This document shows, piece by piece, positions 1 through 9,636 of a stretch of 64,000 bases of DNA; position 1 is the stretch's first letter, and each line of letters starts with the position of its first letter. Source of the DNA: Leptospiraceae bacterium. GTDB taxonomy: Bacteria; Spirochaetota; Leptospiria; Leptospirales; Leptospiraceae. Below the pieces are notes generated by a model. That model saw only the letters and a program-made list of their open reading frames with translations, made no database searches and was not told where the DNA came from. The stretch spans positions 326,254 to 390,253 of the forward strand of contig JACKPB010000004.1 of NCBI GenBank assembly GCA_024233875.1, given 5' to 3'. A program made the position numbers and the translations under genes.

Positions 1-839
1 ATAGGGTGGGGGGGATCTTCAGAAGTACATTCACTTTTGGGAAATATTGGAGGTGAATCTTTGGGAGAAGGTGCGGACCTCTGAAAGTCTTTCATAAAAC
101 TAAAAAGAATCGAGGAATAAGAAGTGTATCTGCATTCATCTTCCGGTTTCAATCCATCTATGCATGATTTCTGAACCAGAGCATCGCTCACCGGATAGAC
201 AAAGGTCTCCATGAATCTAAAAATCAATTGCTCCTGAAGAACTTTTAAAGCCAGGATCAGATAGCTGTATTTGGATGCCAGAAATTGGAATTTAAAAATC
301 TTTAATTTAGTTGGATGATCCATTTTATCCCAGAAAGCATATTCATCAATATCATCTCCATTGCTCGGAAAGTAATAAAGCACTTTGAGATTCAATTGAT
401 CCAGTTTTTTCTCCATCTTTCTTGCTATGGCTGTGGGACCGTAGGCATCTACTCCGAGATTTACCGACTGGTAGATCTGACCTCGGGAGTCAGTATATCC
501 ATTGATTTTACTACAAAAGGTATCACGATCACTCACACCGAAACCCATAGTGACCGAATCTCCTATGCAACCGATTTGGGGTAAAGAGTTGTCAATCTTA
601 CCTGTTCCCCGAAATCCGAATTCATTGGTGGAAAATTGGATATCAAAAATTTCGTTAAAATGCTTCAATCGAACATTGACGTTTGGTTCGAGATCAACCA
701 GATAGTCCGGATCATACGAATGGTATTGCTTTTGGATCCAATAAAAATCAAGAGCTTCAGGCCGAATGGTTCGAAGGGAAATTTCGAGCAGAAAGGCGAT
801 GAGAAGAGAAGAAATTAGGATTCGTAGTACAGATTTCAT
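1..839 (-). CDS. SGNH/GDSL-type hydrolase, 3' end beyond the window
   Basis: The minus-strand frame is open from an ATG at 839-837 to the window edge, 279 codons without a stop. The N-terminus has a hydrophobic stretch (about residues 5-20) that would act as a membrane anchor or signal. Residues 93-95 are Gly-Asp-Ser inside a IGCIGDSVTMGFG context, the block I motif of SGNH/GDSL esterases, with Ser95 as the expected nucleophile. The catalytic Asp/His block is probably beyond the edge. The ATG overlaps the stop of the upstream TPR lipoprotein gene as TGATG, so the two are likely translationally coupled. Substrate unknown; family members deacylate lipids or glycans. Confidence 0.75.
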   Translation of the reverse strand, partial: MKSVLRILISSLLIAFLLEISLRTIRPEALDFYWIQKQYHSYDPDYLVDLEPNVNVRLKHFNEIFDIQFSTNEFGFRGTGKIDNSLPQIGCIGDSVTMGFGVSDRDTFCSKINGYTDSRGQIYQSVNLGVDAYGPTAIARKMEKKLDQLNLKVLYYFPSNGDDIDEYAFWDKMDHPTKLKIFKFQFLASKYSYLILALKVLQEQLIFRFMETFVYPVSDALVQKSCIDGLKPEDECRYTSYSSILFSFMKDFQRSAPSPKDSPPIFPKSECTSEDPPHP

Positions 840-1498
840 CAATGAACCAGACTGGCTGTTCTCCTGTAATTCGTAACAATTTCTTCTGCCTTTACGCTCT
901 CCCCACCATTTTCATAACAGAGTGCCAGACTTCTATAGATCATATTGGTATCCGGCGGAAATTCCATGGAATCGATTTCATCCATGAGTTTGTGCTTGTC
1001 TTTGGGGGTGCTCGCTTCCAGGCATTCTGCAATTTTGGTGATGAGTTCGGAGGTTTCGGGACTGATCTTATTCGCAATCTCTTTTTGAAGTCGCCTACCG
1101 TTTTCAAAATCAAGAATAAAAAGGGTCAAATCTATGAGTTTCAATGAAATCTTTGTATCATCCTGAGAGTCGGATCTCGCTTTTTCTAAGTGATGAATAG
1201 CCGGAATTATAGACAATTGAGATTCAGACAATAGAAATCCCAATCTGGCATTTGCAAAGGAATAATTCGGGTTGATCTTCAATGCCTGATTGTAATGATA
1301 AATCGCTTCAGTGTAGTAACCCTGAACTTCTTTCTCAAATGCCAACTGCGCGATTGCTTTTTCTCGATTGCAGTGTAATAGAAATATCAATAGTAATATC
1401 GGCAGTTTGATGGTGAAGGAATTATAAAAAAATGAGGCTTTTTTGAAAAAATCCAAGTTTATCAAGTGATTACTCATTTCTATGATTTTTTTACCCAT
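839..1498 (-). CDS. TPR-containing lipoprotein
   Basis: A 219-residue protein with a hydrophobic stretch (about residues 31-42) ending in a lipobox-like LLHC, so Cys43 would be lipidated. Residues 45-90 contain tetratricopeptide-like helices (motif AIYHYNQALKINPNY). The leader before the hydrophobic core is long; the internal Met8 (position 1477) would give a more normal signal peptide. Its stop overlaps the start of the downstream SGNH hydrolase gene by one base, suggesting a two-gene operon. A role as an envelope scaffold or adaptor is inferred; no specific function is visible. Confidence 0.75.
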   Translation of the reverse strand: MGKKIIEMSNHLINLDFFKKASFFYNSFTIKLPILLLIFLLHCNREKAIAQLAFEKEVQGYYTEAIYHYNQALKINPNYSFANARLGFLLSESQLSIIPAIHHLEKARSDSQDDTKISLKLIDLTLFILDFENGRRLQKEIANKISPETSELITKIAECLEASTPKDKHKLMDEIDSMEFPPDTNMIYRSLALCYENGGESVKAEEIVTNYRRTASLVH

Positions 1499-1587
1499 TC
1501 ACGTTCCCGCCTCAAAAAAAAGATATATAAAAGATATGATTCTATCCGACTCTTTTATTGATCAACAAAAAATAGAGAGATTGAAAG

Positions 1588-2484
1588 TTGGCAAGCACTC
1601 AGGCAAAATTACTCCAAAATTTTCAGGAATACCTTTCCGTAGAAAAGGGATTAAGTGAAAATTCGATTTATTCTTATAAGTATGATTTAAATAAATTTAA
1701 AACGTACTTAGAGAATCAACAACTGGATTTCTTAGAGGTTCAGACCAAGGATATTATGGAATTCCTTGTCGAGGAAAGAAATCGGAAGATTTCTTCAAAA
1801 ACTCTCACCAGGGAAGTTGTTGCAATTCGTCAGTTTTATAAATATTTAAGAGACGAAAAGAAAGTCGATATCAATCCCACCGATAAAATCGGAACTCCGG
1901 AAGTTATGCGGGCGATTCCGGATCATTTGACCACTCAGGAAGTTGATGAGTTGTTCAATGTGATCCGTGAGGACAATATATACGAGCTCAGAGACAAATG
2001 CATATTTGAACTTCTGTACTCATCGGGACTTCGAATCTCGGAAGCCTGCAACTTAAAGCTCTCCGATCTTGATCTGGAATCCATGTCGATTTCTGTAGAA
2101 GGAAAAGGGGGGAGGGAGCGTCTGGTTCCATTTGGAGAGAAATCTCTTTTGATTCTGAATGCCTATCTCTCTAAAAGCCGCTCGGAAATTTTAAAAACCA
2201 GGTCCTGCGAATACCTATTCGTTTCAAAAAAAGGCTCCTACATCAACAGAAAATCTGTATGGAGATTGTTAAACATTTATATAAAAAGAACCGGTATTAC
2301 AAAAAAAGTAACACCCCACACACTGCGTCATTCATTTGCCACACATTTATTAGAAAATCATGCCGATCTGAGGGCTGTCCAGGAGTTATTGGGACACATT
2401 GATATTTCCACCACTCAGATTTATACTCATATGGCGAACAAAACCTTAAAAGAAGTACACAAAAAATTCCACCCCAGGGGATAG
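1588..2484 (+). CDS. xerD: Tyrosine site-specific recombinase XerC/XerD
   Basis: The 298-residue length and two-domain layout fit XerC/XerD. An N-terminal SAM-like core-binding domain (about 5-90) is followed by the catalytic domain with Arg149, Lys173, His244-x-x-Arg247, His270 and the nucleophile Tyr279 all present. The family resolves chromosome dimers at dif sites together with FtsK. Translation appears to begin at a TTG at 1588 after a weak GAGAG-like element, because no in-frame ATG precedes the conserved N-terminus. The next gene starts 1 nt after the stop. XerD rather than XerC is a guess from general similarity. Confidence 0.88.
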   Translation: MASTQAKLLQNFQEYLSVEKGLSENSIYSYKYDLNKFKTYLENQQLDFLEVQTKDIMEFLVEERNRKISSKTLTREVVAIRQFYKYLRDEKKVDINPTDKIGTPEVMRAIPDHLTTQEVDELFNVIREDNIYELRDKCIFELLYSSGLRISEACNLKLSDLDLESMSISVEGKGGRERLVPFGEKSLLILNAYLSKSRSEILKTRSCEYLFVSKKGSYINRKSVWRLLNIYIKRTGITKKVTPHTLRHSFATHLLENHADLRAVQELLGHIDISTTQIYTHMANKTLKEVHKKFHPRG

Positions 2485-2485
2485 T

Positions 2486-3172
2486 ATGCCCCCGGGAACA
2501 ATTCTACTGGAGAGCCTTTCCAAATCCTATGGGGGATCCGGTAGTAGGATATCAGTTTTAAAAAATCTCAATCTTTCTATTCCACCGGCTTCTTTTGTCA
2601 CTCTCATGGGTCCTTCAGGATCCGGCAAGTCTTCACTTCTCCATATTCTCGCAGGGATTGATCGGTGTGATTCCGGGAAAGTCGAAATTTTCGGAAAGAA
2701 CCTGCATGAAATGGATGAAAAGTCTCTTACTCTCTTTCGTCGGGAAAACATCGGAATCATTTTCCAGTTTTTTAATCTTCTTACTTATTTGAATGCTCTT
2801 GAAAATGTTTCTATACCGCTATATCTGGCAGGCATAGGAAAAAAGAAAGCCCATTCAATATCAGAATCCGCACTCGAATCTGTGGGGTTAAAGGATAGAA
2901 TGTATCACAAACCCACTGAGCTTTCGGGGGGAGAGCAGCAGAGGGTGGCAATCGCACGTGCTATTGCTAACAATCCCGGTCTGATTCTCGCTGATGAACC
3001 TACGGGCAATCTGGATTCGGCCAACGCAAAAATGGTCATGGATCTTCTCCGAAAATTACAGTCTGAAAAGAAACTTACACTCTTTGTCGTCACTCATGAT
3101 AGGGATATCGGTGGATCCGGTGAGATTCAGATTCGTATGAAGGATGGTTGTATCGAAAATTGGCAGGACTAA
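2486..3172 (+). CDS. ABC transporter ATP-binding protein, LolD/YbbA type
   Basis: A 228-residue nucleotide-binding subunit. The Walker A motif GPSGSGKS lies at residues 42-49, the signature LSGGEQQR at 146-153 and Walker B with catalytic Glu at 165-171. The ELSGGEQQRVAIARA context is typical of the LolD/MacB/YbbA subgroup that powers FtsX-type permeases. The gene overlaps the following 841-residue permease gene by 25 nt, so the two are an obligate pair. The likely role is mechanotransmission across the inner membrane (envelope lipid, lipoprotein or peptide handling). Substrate unknown. Confidence 0.9.
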   Translation: MPPGTILLESLSKSYGGSGSRISVLKNLNLSIPPASFVTLMGPSGSGKSSLLHILAGIDRCDSGKVEIFGKNLHEMDEKSLTLFRRENIGIIFQFFNLLTYLNALENVSIPLYLAGIGKKKAHSISESALESVGLKDRMYHKPTELSGGEQQRVAIARAIANNPGLILADEPTGNLDSANAKMVMDLLRKLQSEKKLTLFVVTHDRDIGGSGEIQIRMKDGCIENWQD

Positions 3173-5673
3173 GACTTTACTACCTCTTTCTGATTGAATA
3201 TTTCCGTACACATATTCCCGGAACAATATTTTCCATCCTCGGTATTGCGCTCGGAGTAGCACTCTTTGTTTCTACAAATTTGAATGGACGCAGGGCAGAG
3301 AAATCACTTGTGGATCTCTCGCTTGGTTTTATGAAAGACTATTCTCTGAAAGTTTCCCATTCAGATCCTGAGTTTGAGATTCCTCAGGAACATTTACGTC
3401 AGTTGTTTCAAAGATTCAGATCGGTTCAAAAGATCCATCCGAGGATTCAAAAAACCTTTAGTCTGAAAAATGATGGTTTGAATAGGGGAATTGTTTACCT
3501 AGGAATTGATGTACTCTCAGAAAAGAATACTCTTTCACCGGGAAAAAGCAATTTCAGTGAGGATACCCAACCGAAAAATCCATTTCTGATTACCTTTTTT
3601 AGCTACGGCCTTTCTAAAATCGAAGAAGAATTGAATATAGAATTTCGGGGGATGAATCAGGGATTTGATTCTATAGAGACCATAGATTCAGAAGGGGGGC
3701 TTTTCATTCTAGAGGATCTTACCCGGGCAATGGATAGGGTTCAAGCAAAAGGATTTTCCTATCTACTCCTGGAAGGGAAAATCCCGGAAAATGAATTGGA
3801 AGAAATGAAAGTTTTTCTAGAGGCTTTGAGCCCCGGATATTTACTCGAAAGTCCTGAAGAGATTCAAAATCGGGCGGGTTCTGCCTTAAAGTCTTATAAT
3901 TTGAATCTTTTGATCATCTCTATGATTTCTGTTCTCATCGCCTTTTTCATGGTTGCAAACACTATGACCGGTATCTATCTTTCCCGAAAGAAAGAATTGG
4001 GAATTTTGAGATGCATAGGCTCCACTCCCACCCAAAATCTTTTTTTATTTTTGTCTCAGGGTGTAGTGTTGGGTGGAATTGGAACTGTCCTGGGAATATT
4101 TTTGGGAAATCTATTTACCGGATTGGATTTTTTTTCCGGAGATTCCAATATGGCTGATAGCTTTCAGGTGAAATCCTATCGTGGGATACCAAATGATATA
4201 CTTTTTTTATCATTTGCTATCGGATTATTTGGTACAATACTTTCTACCCTCCTTCCCTCACTCAGATCCTACCGTACATCACCTCTGATGATTCTAAGAG
4301 AATGGAACCGGGGTAAAGAAATAGTATTTCGTCCCCTTCCGATTTTTATTCTTGGTGTTTTCATTATTTCTATAGCATTGCCAATCTCAGAAATTCGGGG
4401 AGAATTTCGTTTGCCCCTATTCGGTTTTCTGGGAATCGGTCTTGTTGTCATTGGTTCTACCTTTCTCTTTCCTCTTCTCATGCAGATTTCGCTAATTCTG
4501 TTTAGAAAGTTCATTTCCTATTTTGACTCAGCACTTTTGGAATTCCGAATAGGACTGGAAGAGGTAGCAGGAAATCCTATAAAAAATACTCTCACTTCTG
4601 CCTCACTTATGCTGGCTGTATCACTTGTATTCACTCTCACACTTCTAACTGATAGTTACAAAAAATCTATTTCTGATTGGACGGATAGAGAATTTCCGTT
4701 TAGTCATTCAGTTGTGAATCGGAGTGATATCGAAGAAGGTACCAAAAAGGCTATTCCCTTAGTCCTCCGTGAAGAAATCTCTGCCCTTCCTGAAGTTGAA
4801 GAACTGGACATATTTATTTTTCAAAACCGAATCACTTCCGGTGAAAGAGTATTTTTTTTGCATTGCTTTGATATGCAAGTATTGGTCGAAAGAGAGAAGA
4901 AAAAGGGAGAAAATACCTATCCGGAAAATTTTCGGGATGGAATTCTCATTTCTTCCAATCTGGCTTATCTCTACGGGTACGGGATAGGTGATACACTAGA
5001 GTTACCCACTTCCTCCGGACCGGTGAATTTTAAAATTCTGGGAATTCGGGAACATTTTTTCTCAGAAGGTGGGACGATTCTCATGGATGAGTCCCTCTAC
5101 AGAAAACACTTTGGAGTCACTTCCTACAATTCCATCCGGATCAATTTCTTCGAAGGAAAAGAAGAAGAGGGTTTGAAAAAGCTTAGTGGTATCCTGAGTA
5201 AATATGAGTCTCTGGAAATTCTTTCTTCTGAGGATCTCAAAGGACTCTATATCCGCGGAATTGAAAAAGTCTTTAGAGTTCTCGACTCACTAAAATACAC
5301 AGCATTTTTCATCGCCTTCATCTCATTATTCTCTTCCTTACTCTTTAGCCTGAATGAGAAATTGAAAATGTTCGGTGTCCTCAAAACCCTGGGAGCCAAT
5401 GGAAGACAGATGACAACTATGATTTTTATGGAAAATTCTATGATTACCATTTTGGGAATTCTGGTTGGAATAGGTTCCGGATTTCTTCTCGGACCGATCG
5501 TCATAGATGTGATCAATCGAAATTCCTTCGGGTGGAGTTTGGTAAAGGCCTATCCCTATCATTTGATCTGGCAATTTTTCCTCCTCGCTCCCTTCCTTTC
5601 CGGGGGAGCTATTCTCTATCCGGCTATAATTTTAAAAAATTTGAGTTTACGTCAGGTTCTATCTTATGAATAA
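3148..5673 (+). CDS. FtsX-family ABC permease, YbbP-like
   Basis: The 841-residue membrane protein carries two FtsX-type halves. There is one N-terminal membrane helix (about 20-42), a periplasmic domain, a helix cluster at about 255-375, two further helices at about 400-440, a second periplasmic domain, and a C-terminal helix cluster from about 710. The length and roughly ten helices match YbbP rather than the four-helix MacB/LolC type. The start is TTG at 3148, inside the preceding ATPase gene; a second in-frame TTG at 3160 is possible. The paired ATPase gene argues for one complex. Substrate is not predictable from sequence. Confidence 0.85.
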   Translation: MYRKLAGLRLYYLFLIEYFRTHIPGTIFSILGIALGVALFVSTNLNGRRAEKSLVDLSLGFMKDYSLKVSHSDPEFEIPQEHLRQLFQRFRSVQKIHPRIQKTFSLKNDGLNRGIVYLGIDVLSEKNTLSPGKSNFSEDTQPKNPFLITFFSYGLSKIEEELNIEFRGMNQGFDSIETIDSEGGLFILEDLTRAMDRVQAKGFSYLLLEGKIPENELEEMKVFLEALSPGYLLESPEEIQNRAGSALKSYNLNLLIISMISVLIAFFMVANTMTGIYLSRKKELGILRCIGSTPTQNLFLFLSQGVVLGGIGTVLGIFLGNLFTGLDFFSGDSNMADSFQVKSYRGIPNDILFLSFAIGLFGTILSTLLPSLRSYRTSPLMILREWNRGKEIVFRPLPIFILGVFIISIALPISEIRGEFRLPLFGFLGIGLVVIGSTFLFPLLMQISLILFRKFISYFDSALLEFRIGLEEVAGNPIKNTLTSASLMLAVSLVFTLTLLTDSYKKSISDWTDREFPFSHSVVNRSDIEEGTKKAIPLVLREEISALPEVEELDIFIFQNRITSGERVFFLHCFDMQVLVEREKKKGENTYPENFRDGILISSNLAYLYGYGIGDTLELPTSSGPVNFKILGIREHFFSEGGTILMDESLYRKHFGVTSYNSIRINFFEGKEEEGLKKLSGILSKYESLEILSSEDLKGLYIRGIEKVFRVLDSLKYTAFFIAFISLFSSLLFSLNEKLKMFGVLKTLGANGRQMTTMIFMENSMITILGILVGIGSGFLLGPIVIDVINRNSFGWSLVKAYPYHLIWQFFLLAPFLSGGAILYPAIILKNLSLRQVLSYE

Positions 5674-5693
5674 TTCTCTGGGGACATGTTGAT

Positions 5694-6605
5694 ATGGCAT
5701 CACAGGTAAAAATACTACAGGACATAGCAAATCAAATCAAGGAAGACAACCAGCGGGGGAAAGAAAGACTTCCGACTTCGGATGTTTTCATCCGTAAGAT
5801 GGTCAACGCTCACAATAAATCCGCAGACGAGATTCTTCATTATATGGAGATTTTGAAAGAAGCTCATTATATTTTTATCATTGAGATCGTCATGCCGGAT
5901 TCAGATCTTTTTGTTCAGGGAATCAATGGATATGTCTATGGGGATTCTGAAATCATCAATGATCTGAAACACACTCTCGAAGCAAATCTCATGCAGATGT
6001 ATGAGAATATGTTTTATAAGAAAAAGCCGGGAAACCAAATTGTCAAAGAATTGTACCCTAAGATAAAAGATTATAATAATACGAACATGGGTAGGGCTCT
6101 CAATGAAGTCTATCATCTCGAAGAAGCCTTTCGTACTGTAACCAATAATTCTTTTGAATACACCGAAAGCTGGAAAAAAGAAAAACTTCTCAAGCTTATC
6201 AAAGAGGATCAAACGTCTCCCGGGACTGTAACCGGAGTAGATATCCCCTCAGATTCATTTGATCAAATCATTTCAAGTGAAGAAATCAAATCCGATATCA
6301 ATCGTTATAAGCAGGAACCCAATAGTAAGTGGCTGAGAAGTGTGAATCAGTTTTCAGTTCAGTTCTTAATGAGAATACATTTCCGTAAGTATGAGTTTGA
6401 TGTGATACGTAAACTCATCACAACAAATAAAATCAATCAAATTGAAGATTTTATTTTTATTCGCAATCATATAAGGTTTTTAGAAACTATGGGCGACAAA
6501 GATCCCATTCTTAAGTATCACACTGACAAGCTGGTCGAATTGAGAAGACTCTGTCAGGCCAAGATCAATATTATACGTAAGAATATGACTACACCTGCGA
6601 ACTGA
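5694..6605 (+). CDS. Conserved-looking cytoplasmic protein of unknown function
   Basis: 303 residues, soluble, highly charged and predicted mostly helical, with no signal peptide or membrane segment. I do not recognise a domain. It starts 20 nt after the YbbP-like gene, on the same strand, so it may be the third gene of that operon. Its TGA stop is immediately adjacent to the stop of the convergent gene at 6606, with no intergenic space, so transcription from the two sides must collide or end inside coding sequence. Confidence 0.7.
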   Translation: MASQVKILQDIANQIKEDNQRGKERLPTSDVFIRKMVNAHNKSADEILHYMEILKEAHYIFIIEIVMPDSDLFVQGINGYVYGDSEIINDLKHTLEANLMQMYENMFYKKKPGNQIVKELYPKIKDYNNTNMGRALNEVYHLEEAFRTVTNNSFEYTESWKKEKLLKLIKEDQTSPGTVTGVDIPSDSFDQIISSEEIKSDINRYKQEPNSKWLRSVNQFSVQFLMRIHFRKYEFDVIRKLITTNKINQIEDFIFIRNHIRFLETMGDKDPILKYHTDKLVELRRLCQAKINIIRKNMTTPAN

Positions 6606-7322
6606 TTAAAAAACCTGGAATATTTGATAAAACAGAAATAGTATTAATATCGCCATGATTCTTCCGGAAGAACGGTTGGATATGCCACCTTCAAACTTAC
6701 GCTCCGAAAGATTGTAAACAAAAAATATGGAATTTAGATTTAATATTAGATAAAACACATCGATAGTAACTCTCGACTCTTCATAACCTGTGAGAATTAT
6801 GGTTACTGCACTAGGAAGATAGATCATAATTAATTTGGAAATCAGTTTGATGTGGTTTCTTTTGGTACGTTTGATTTCAACTCCTGAAGCCAGTGAAAGA
6901 TCTCTGAGAAAATCTTCTGATTCTAAAATATTAAAGAATGTAAACTTTTTTGAATTTTCAAAGAGCAGGATAAATCGGGTAAAACCGAAAAGAGTGTCCA
7001 CTTTGATTTCTCTGAGATCAGAAAGTTCCACTTCGGAGCATTTTTCATTGGGTCCGAGTTGTTTTAGGGTCTTCGGGGTGATGATGAGTCCGGTATGACT
7101 CAGGATAACAATTTGACGTTCATAATTTCTAAAGAAGATGATGAGTATGACACAGAGGAGAGTAAGTATAAATCCGAGAAAATTGGTATTGGGTTCGGGG
7201 AGACGGGAATAGCTAAGGGTGAGAAATACAACATTGATAAAGAATAAGGTCAAATACTTTGCCTTGATTCGATTTCTCAGGGCATTGAGATTGAGATGAT
7301 AGATCCGATCAGTTGATGACAT
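6606..7322 (-). CDS. Membrane protein with bacterial PH-like middle domain
   Basis: 238 residues. Two membrane helices near the N-terminus (about 25-42 and 48-66) are followed by a soluble stretch of alternating hydrophobic residues (about 70-155) that resembles the bPH domain of YdbT/YcxB-like membrane proteins. Three further hydrophobic segments lie at about 165-185, 190-205 and 220-237. The bPH assignment is by general appearance and is uncertain. The start codon ATG at 7322 has no strong Shine-Dalgarno sequence. Function unknown. Confidence 0.65.
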   Translation of the reverse strand: MSSTDRIYHLNLNALRNRIKAKYLTLFFINVVFLTLSYSRLPEPNTNFLGFILTLLCVILIIFFRNYERQIVILSHTGLIITPKTLKQLGPNEKCSEVELSDLREIKVDTLFGFTRFILLFENSKKFTFFNILESEDFLRDLSLASGVEIKRTKRNHIKLISKLIMIYLPSAVTIILTGYEESRVTIDVFYLILNLNSIFFVYNLSERKFEGGISNRSSGRIMAILILFLFYQIFQVF

Positions 7323-7372
7323 ACTTACGGGGTAAAGATTCAGCCTATTCAGCAGACTAGCAATTAAAAAAC

Positions 7373-8365
7373 TTATTCCTTCTTATTTTTCATCAAATAC
7401 TCAGCGGCTCTAATCTTTCTATCCAGGGTCTGCCGAGGTATTTCGAGATACACGGTGCTGAATCGATTTTCTGAGACCTGTTTCCACTGTTCCACCGCAG
7501 TCCTGTAGTCTTCCAGATCAAAAGATAGATTTCCGAAGAGAAAATGATATCTCGGTGTGTATCCAAATTCCTCTTTTTTAGGATCGAGGGATTGAAAGGT
7601 TTTGTAGGCTCTGTACTTTTTCCCCGAATTCATCCAGATAAGAGATTTACAGAGGGATTGATGAAAGCCCGGTAGGGAAGGCCATCCCCTGTCCGGATAA
7701 GATCGATACGCGGAAGGAGAAGAAGGGGGAACGAAAGTTAGATTGCAAAGCTCAAAGTAGGCTTCTTCGTTGTAGGAAGAGGTTTTGACTGCCTCACGAA
7801 AATGATGTTCTGCCATTCGGAAGTTCTTTCTGGATTTGTGGAGGAGGCCGAGGTGGTAATGGGCCCTATAGTACTCCGGAAAAAGTGAGAGAACTTTCTC
7901 AAAATCCAAAATCGCTTCCGGAATGTCACCCCGAATGGAAAGAATCCTGCCACGGTTGTAGTAGGAGGGGAGATAAATCGGATTGTTTTGGATCGCTATC
8001 CGAAATCGATCCAAAGCCTTTTCTTCTGAAATTTCACCACTGAAAAGTCCTTCAACCGTAGTGTTATTGAATTTTCCGATACTTTGAATGGTTTGACCTT
8101 CAAATGAGAAAGACGACTTGGAATCCGGAGGGTCTCCCCGAAAGCCCTGACCCCTCGCCAGAAGAAAATCAGCAGAGTGAAAGCTATACGTAGGTGAGGT
8201 GAGCTCTTCCGGCTTGTCCTCACCTATGAGAAATTCAGCAAACTCTTCCCGAACCTCGGGTTTCTTTTCTAAGCTTCCGGTTGGGAGATCCTGAGCGGTC
8301 AAAAAAAATGGAAATAGAAATTGTAAAGAAATCAGTATACAGGAAACTGGAAATGATCGGTTCAT
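7373..8365 (-). CDS. Exported TPR protein
   Basis: I place the start at the ATG at 8365, giving 330 residues beginning MNRSFPVSCILIS with a clean signal peptide; an upstream in-frame ATG at 8404 would bury the signal. Two to three TPR units occupy about residues 105-200 (ALDRFRIAIQNNP, AILDFEKVLSLFPEYYRAH and AEHHFREAVKTSS contexts). The start codon overlaps that of the divergent ccmA-like gene, so its promoter must lie inside ccmA. A periplasmic scaffold role is inferred, possibly in cytochrome maturation given the neighbours. Confidence 0.75.
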   Translation of the reverse strand: MNRSFPVSCILISLQFLFPFFLTAQDLPTGSLEKKPEVREEFAEFLIGEDKPEELTSPTYSFHSADFLLARGQGFRGDPPDSKSSFSFEGQTIQSIGKFNNTTVEGLFSGEISEEKALDRFRIAIQNNPIYLPSYYNRGRILSIRGDIPEAILDFEKVLSLFPEYYRAHYHLGLLHKSRKNFRMAEHHFREAVKTSSYNEEAYFELCNLTFVPPSSPSAYRSYPDRGWPSLPGFHQSLCKSLIWMNSGKKYRAYKTFQSLDPKKEEFGYTPRYHFLFGNLSFDLEDYRTAVEQWKQVSENRFSTVYLEIPRQTLDRKIRAAEYLMKNKKE

Positions 8366-8981
8366 GATGAATTTACTCACCTGCAAAGAGCTCACATATT
8401 CCATGGGTTACAAGCAGATTTTTAAAAAACTAAGCTTCTCCATACAACCAAAGGAAAGAATCCTTCTCACAGGAGAAAATGGTTCCGGAAAGTCAACCCT
8501 TCTGAAATTGCTTTTTTCCTCTCCCAATCGAAAGGAGTTTCAGTGGAATCCTTCACCCATATCAATTTCTTATCTGGGCCATGAAATCGGTTTGTATTCT
8601 TCTCTGAGTTTGCGTCAGAATCTGGACTACTTTGGGAGTATTTATCCAAACCGTATGGAAATAGACTTTGAAATGGAACTTCTGGAGAGCTTTGGATTGA
8701 AAAAACGGGTCAATGATCCGGTCTCAACATTTTCTGAGGGTATGAAGCGCAAGGCCGGTTTGATCCGTGCGCTTCTGGCAGGAGCAGAACTTCTTCTATT
8801 AGATGAGCCTTTGAATGGATTGGATGCAAATTCCCTTCCCATTCTGGAAAAACACCTGGAGACAGTCTATGGGAGAGGAAGTGCTGTGGTTCTCGTCACC
8901 CACGGTCTGGGGAATTTTCATTTTCCCTATCTCAGAAATTTTCATCTCAAAGATCGGAATTTGGTGGTGACAGATGCTTAG
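8364..8981 (+). CDS. ccmA: Cytochrome c maturation ABC ATPase CcmA
   Basis: A 205-residue ABC ATPase with Walker A GENGSGKST at residues 37-45, a degenerate signature FSEGMKRK and Walker B LLLLDEPLNGLD. The SEGMKRK form and small size are typical of CcmA. The next two genes are CcmB- and CcmC-like, overlapping by 8 and 4 nt, which makes the assignment firm. CcmAB uses ATP to release haem-loaded CcmE from CcmC at the inner membrane. ATGATG at 8364 offers two starts; the first base overlaps the ATG of the divergent TPR gene. Confidence 0.85.
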   Translation: MMNLLTCKELTYSMGYKQIFKKLSFSIQPKERILLTGENGSGKSTLLKLLFSSPNRKEFQWNPSPISISYLGHEIGLYSSLSLRQNLDYFGSIYPNRMEIDFEMELLESFGLKKRVNDPVSTFSEGMKRKAGLIRALLAGAELLLLDEPLNGLDANSLPILEKHLETVYGRGSAVVLVTHGLGNFHFPYLRNFHLKDRNLVVTDA

Positions 8982-9636
8982 AACACTCATCAAAAAAGAA
9001 TTTCTTCTGGTAGGAAGGGCAAAAAATGGACTTGCCTCCCTTCTCACCTTGAACCTCGCTTTTTTATTCATTTTTCATTTTGCTATGGAAAAATCAGAGC
9101 CCTTAGAATTGGAGAGACTTTTGGGCTTTAAGTGGGCGAATGTATTTTTGCTTTCTTTTGTCTTCATCGGACAATCTTTATGGGAAGAGAGGGAAGGGGG
9201 TGCATACCGCATCAATCAGTTCTATCTGGAATCTTATCTTTACTATCTGGTCAAATCCCTTGTCATAGCTTTTTTCTTACTTTTTTTCGAAATCATTCTT
9301 ATCTTACTTATGAGTGTTTTCTTCCCAAAATTTGAATTGAGTTCTCCCGGAATGCTTTTTGACCACATGAAGTATCTGACAGGAGGGATTCTCTCCCTGT
9401 CTTTTCTGGGGGTCACCCTCGGACAAATGAGTCAGGAAACGAGATTGAAGGAGATTGTTTTACCTATCTTATTAATTCCGTTTTCTTTACCGATATTTTT
9501 AATTGGAATGGGTGCCGAACGAGACTTCTTCTTATTTCGGGACTCAAACTGGAAATCGTATCTGATCCTATATGCATTCTCGGTATTCTATGCTTCACTC
9601 GGATCTTTGGTACAGGAGATGGGAATAAACGAGTGA
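8974..9636 (+). CDS. ccmB: Haem exporter membrane subunit CcmB
   Basis: 220 residues with about six hydrophobic helices, the right size for CcmB. The LGQMSQETRLKEIVLPILLIPFSLP region (about residues 148-172) corresponds to the conserved CcmB segment linking helices. It begins inside ccmA (8-nt overlap) and ends inside ccmC (4-nt overlap). The protein pairs with CcmA in cytochrome c maturation system I. Ordinary in length and composition. Confidence 0.85.
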   Translation: MLRTLIKKEFLLVGRAKNGLASLLTLNLAFLFIFHFAMEKSEPLELERLLGFKWANVFLLSFVFIGQSLWEEREGGAYRINQFYLESYLYYLVKSLVIAFFLLFFEIILILLMSVFFPKFELSSPGMLFDHMKYLTGGILSLSFLGVTLGQMSQETRLKEIVLPILLIPFSLPIFLIGMGAERDFFLFRDSNWKSYLILYAFSVFYASLGSLVQEMGINE

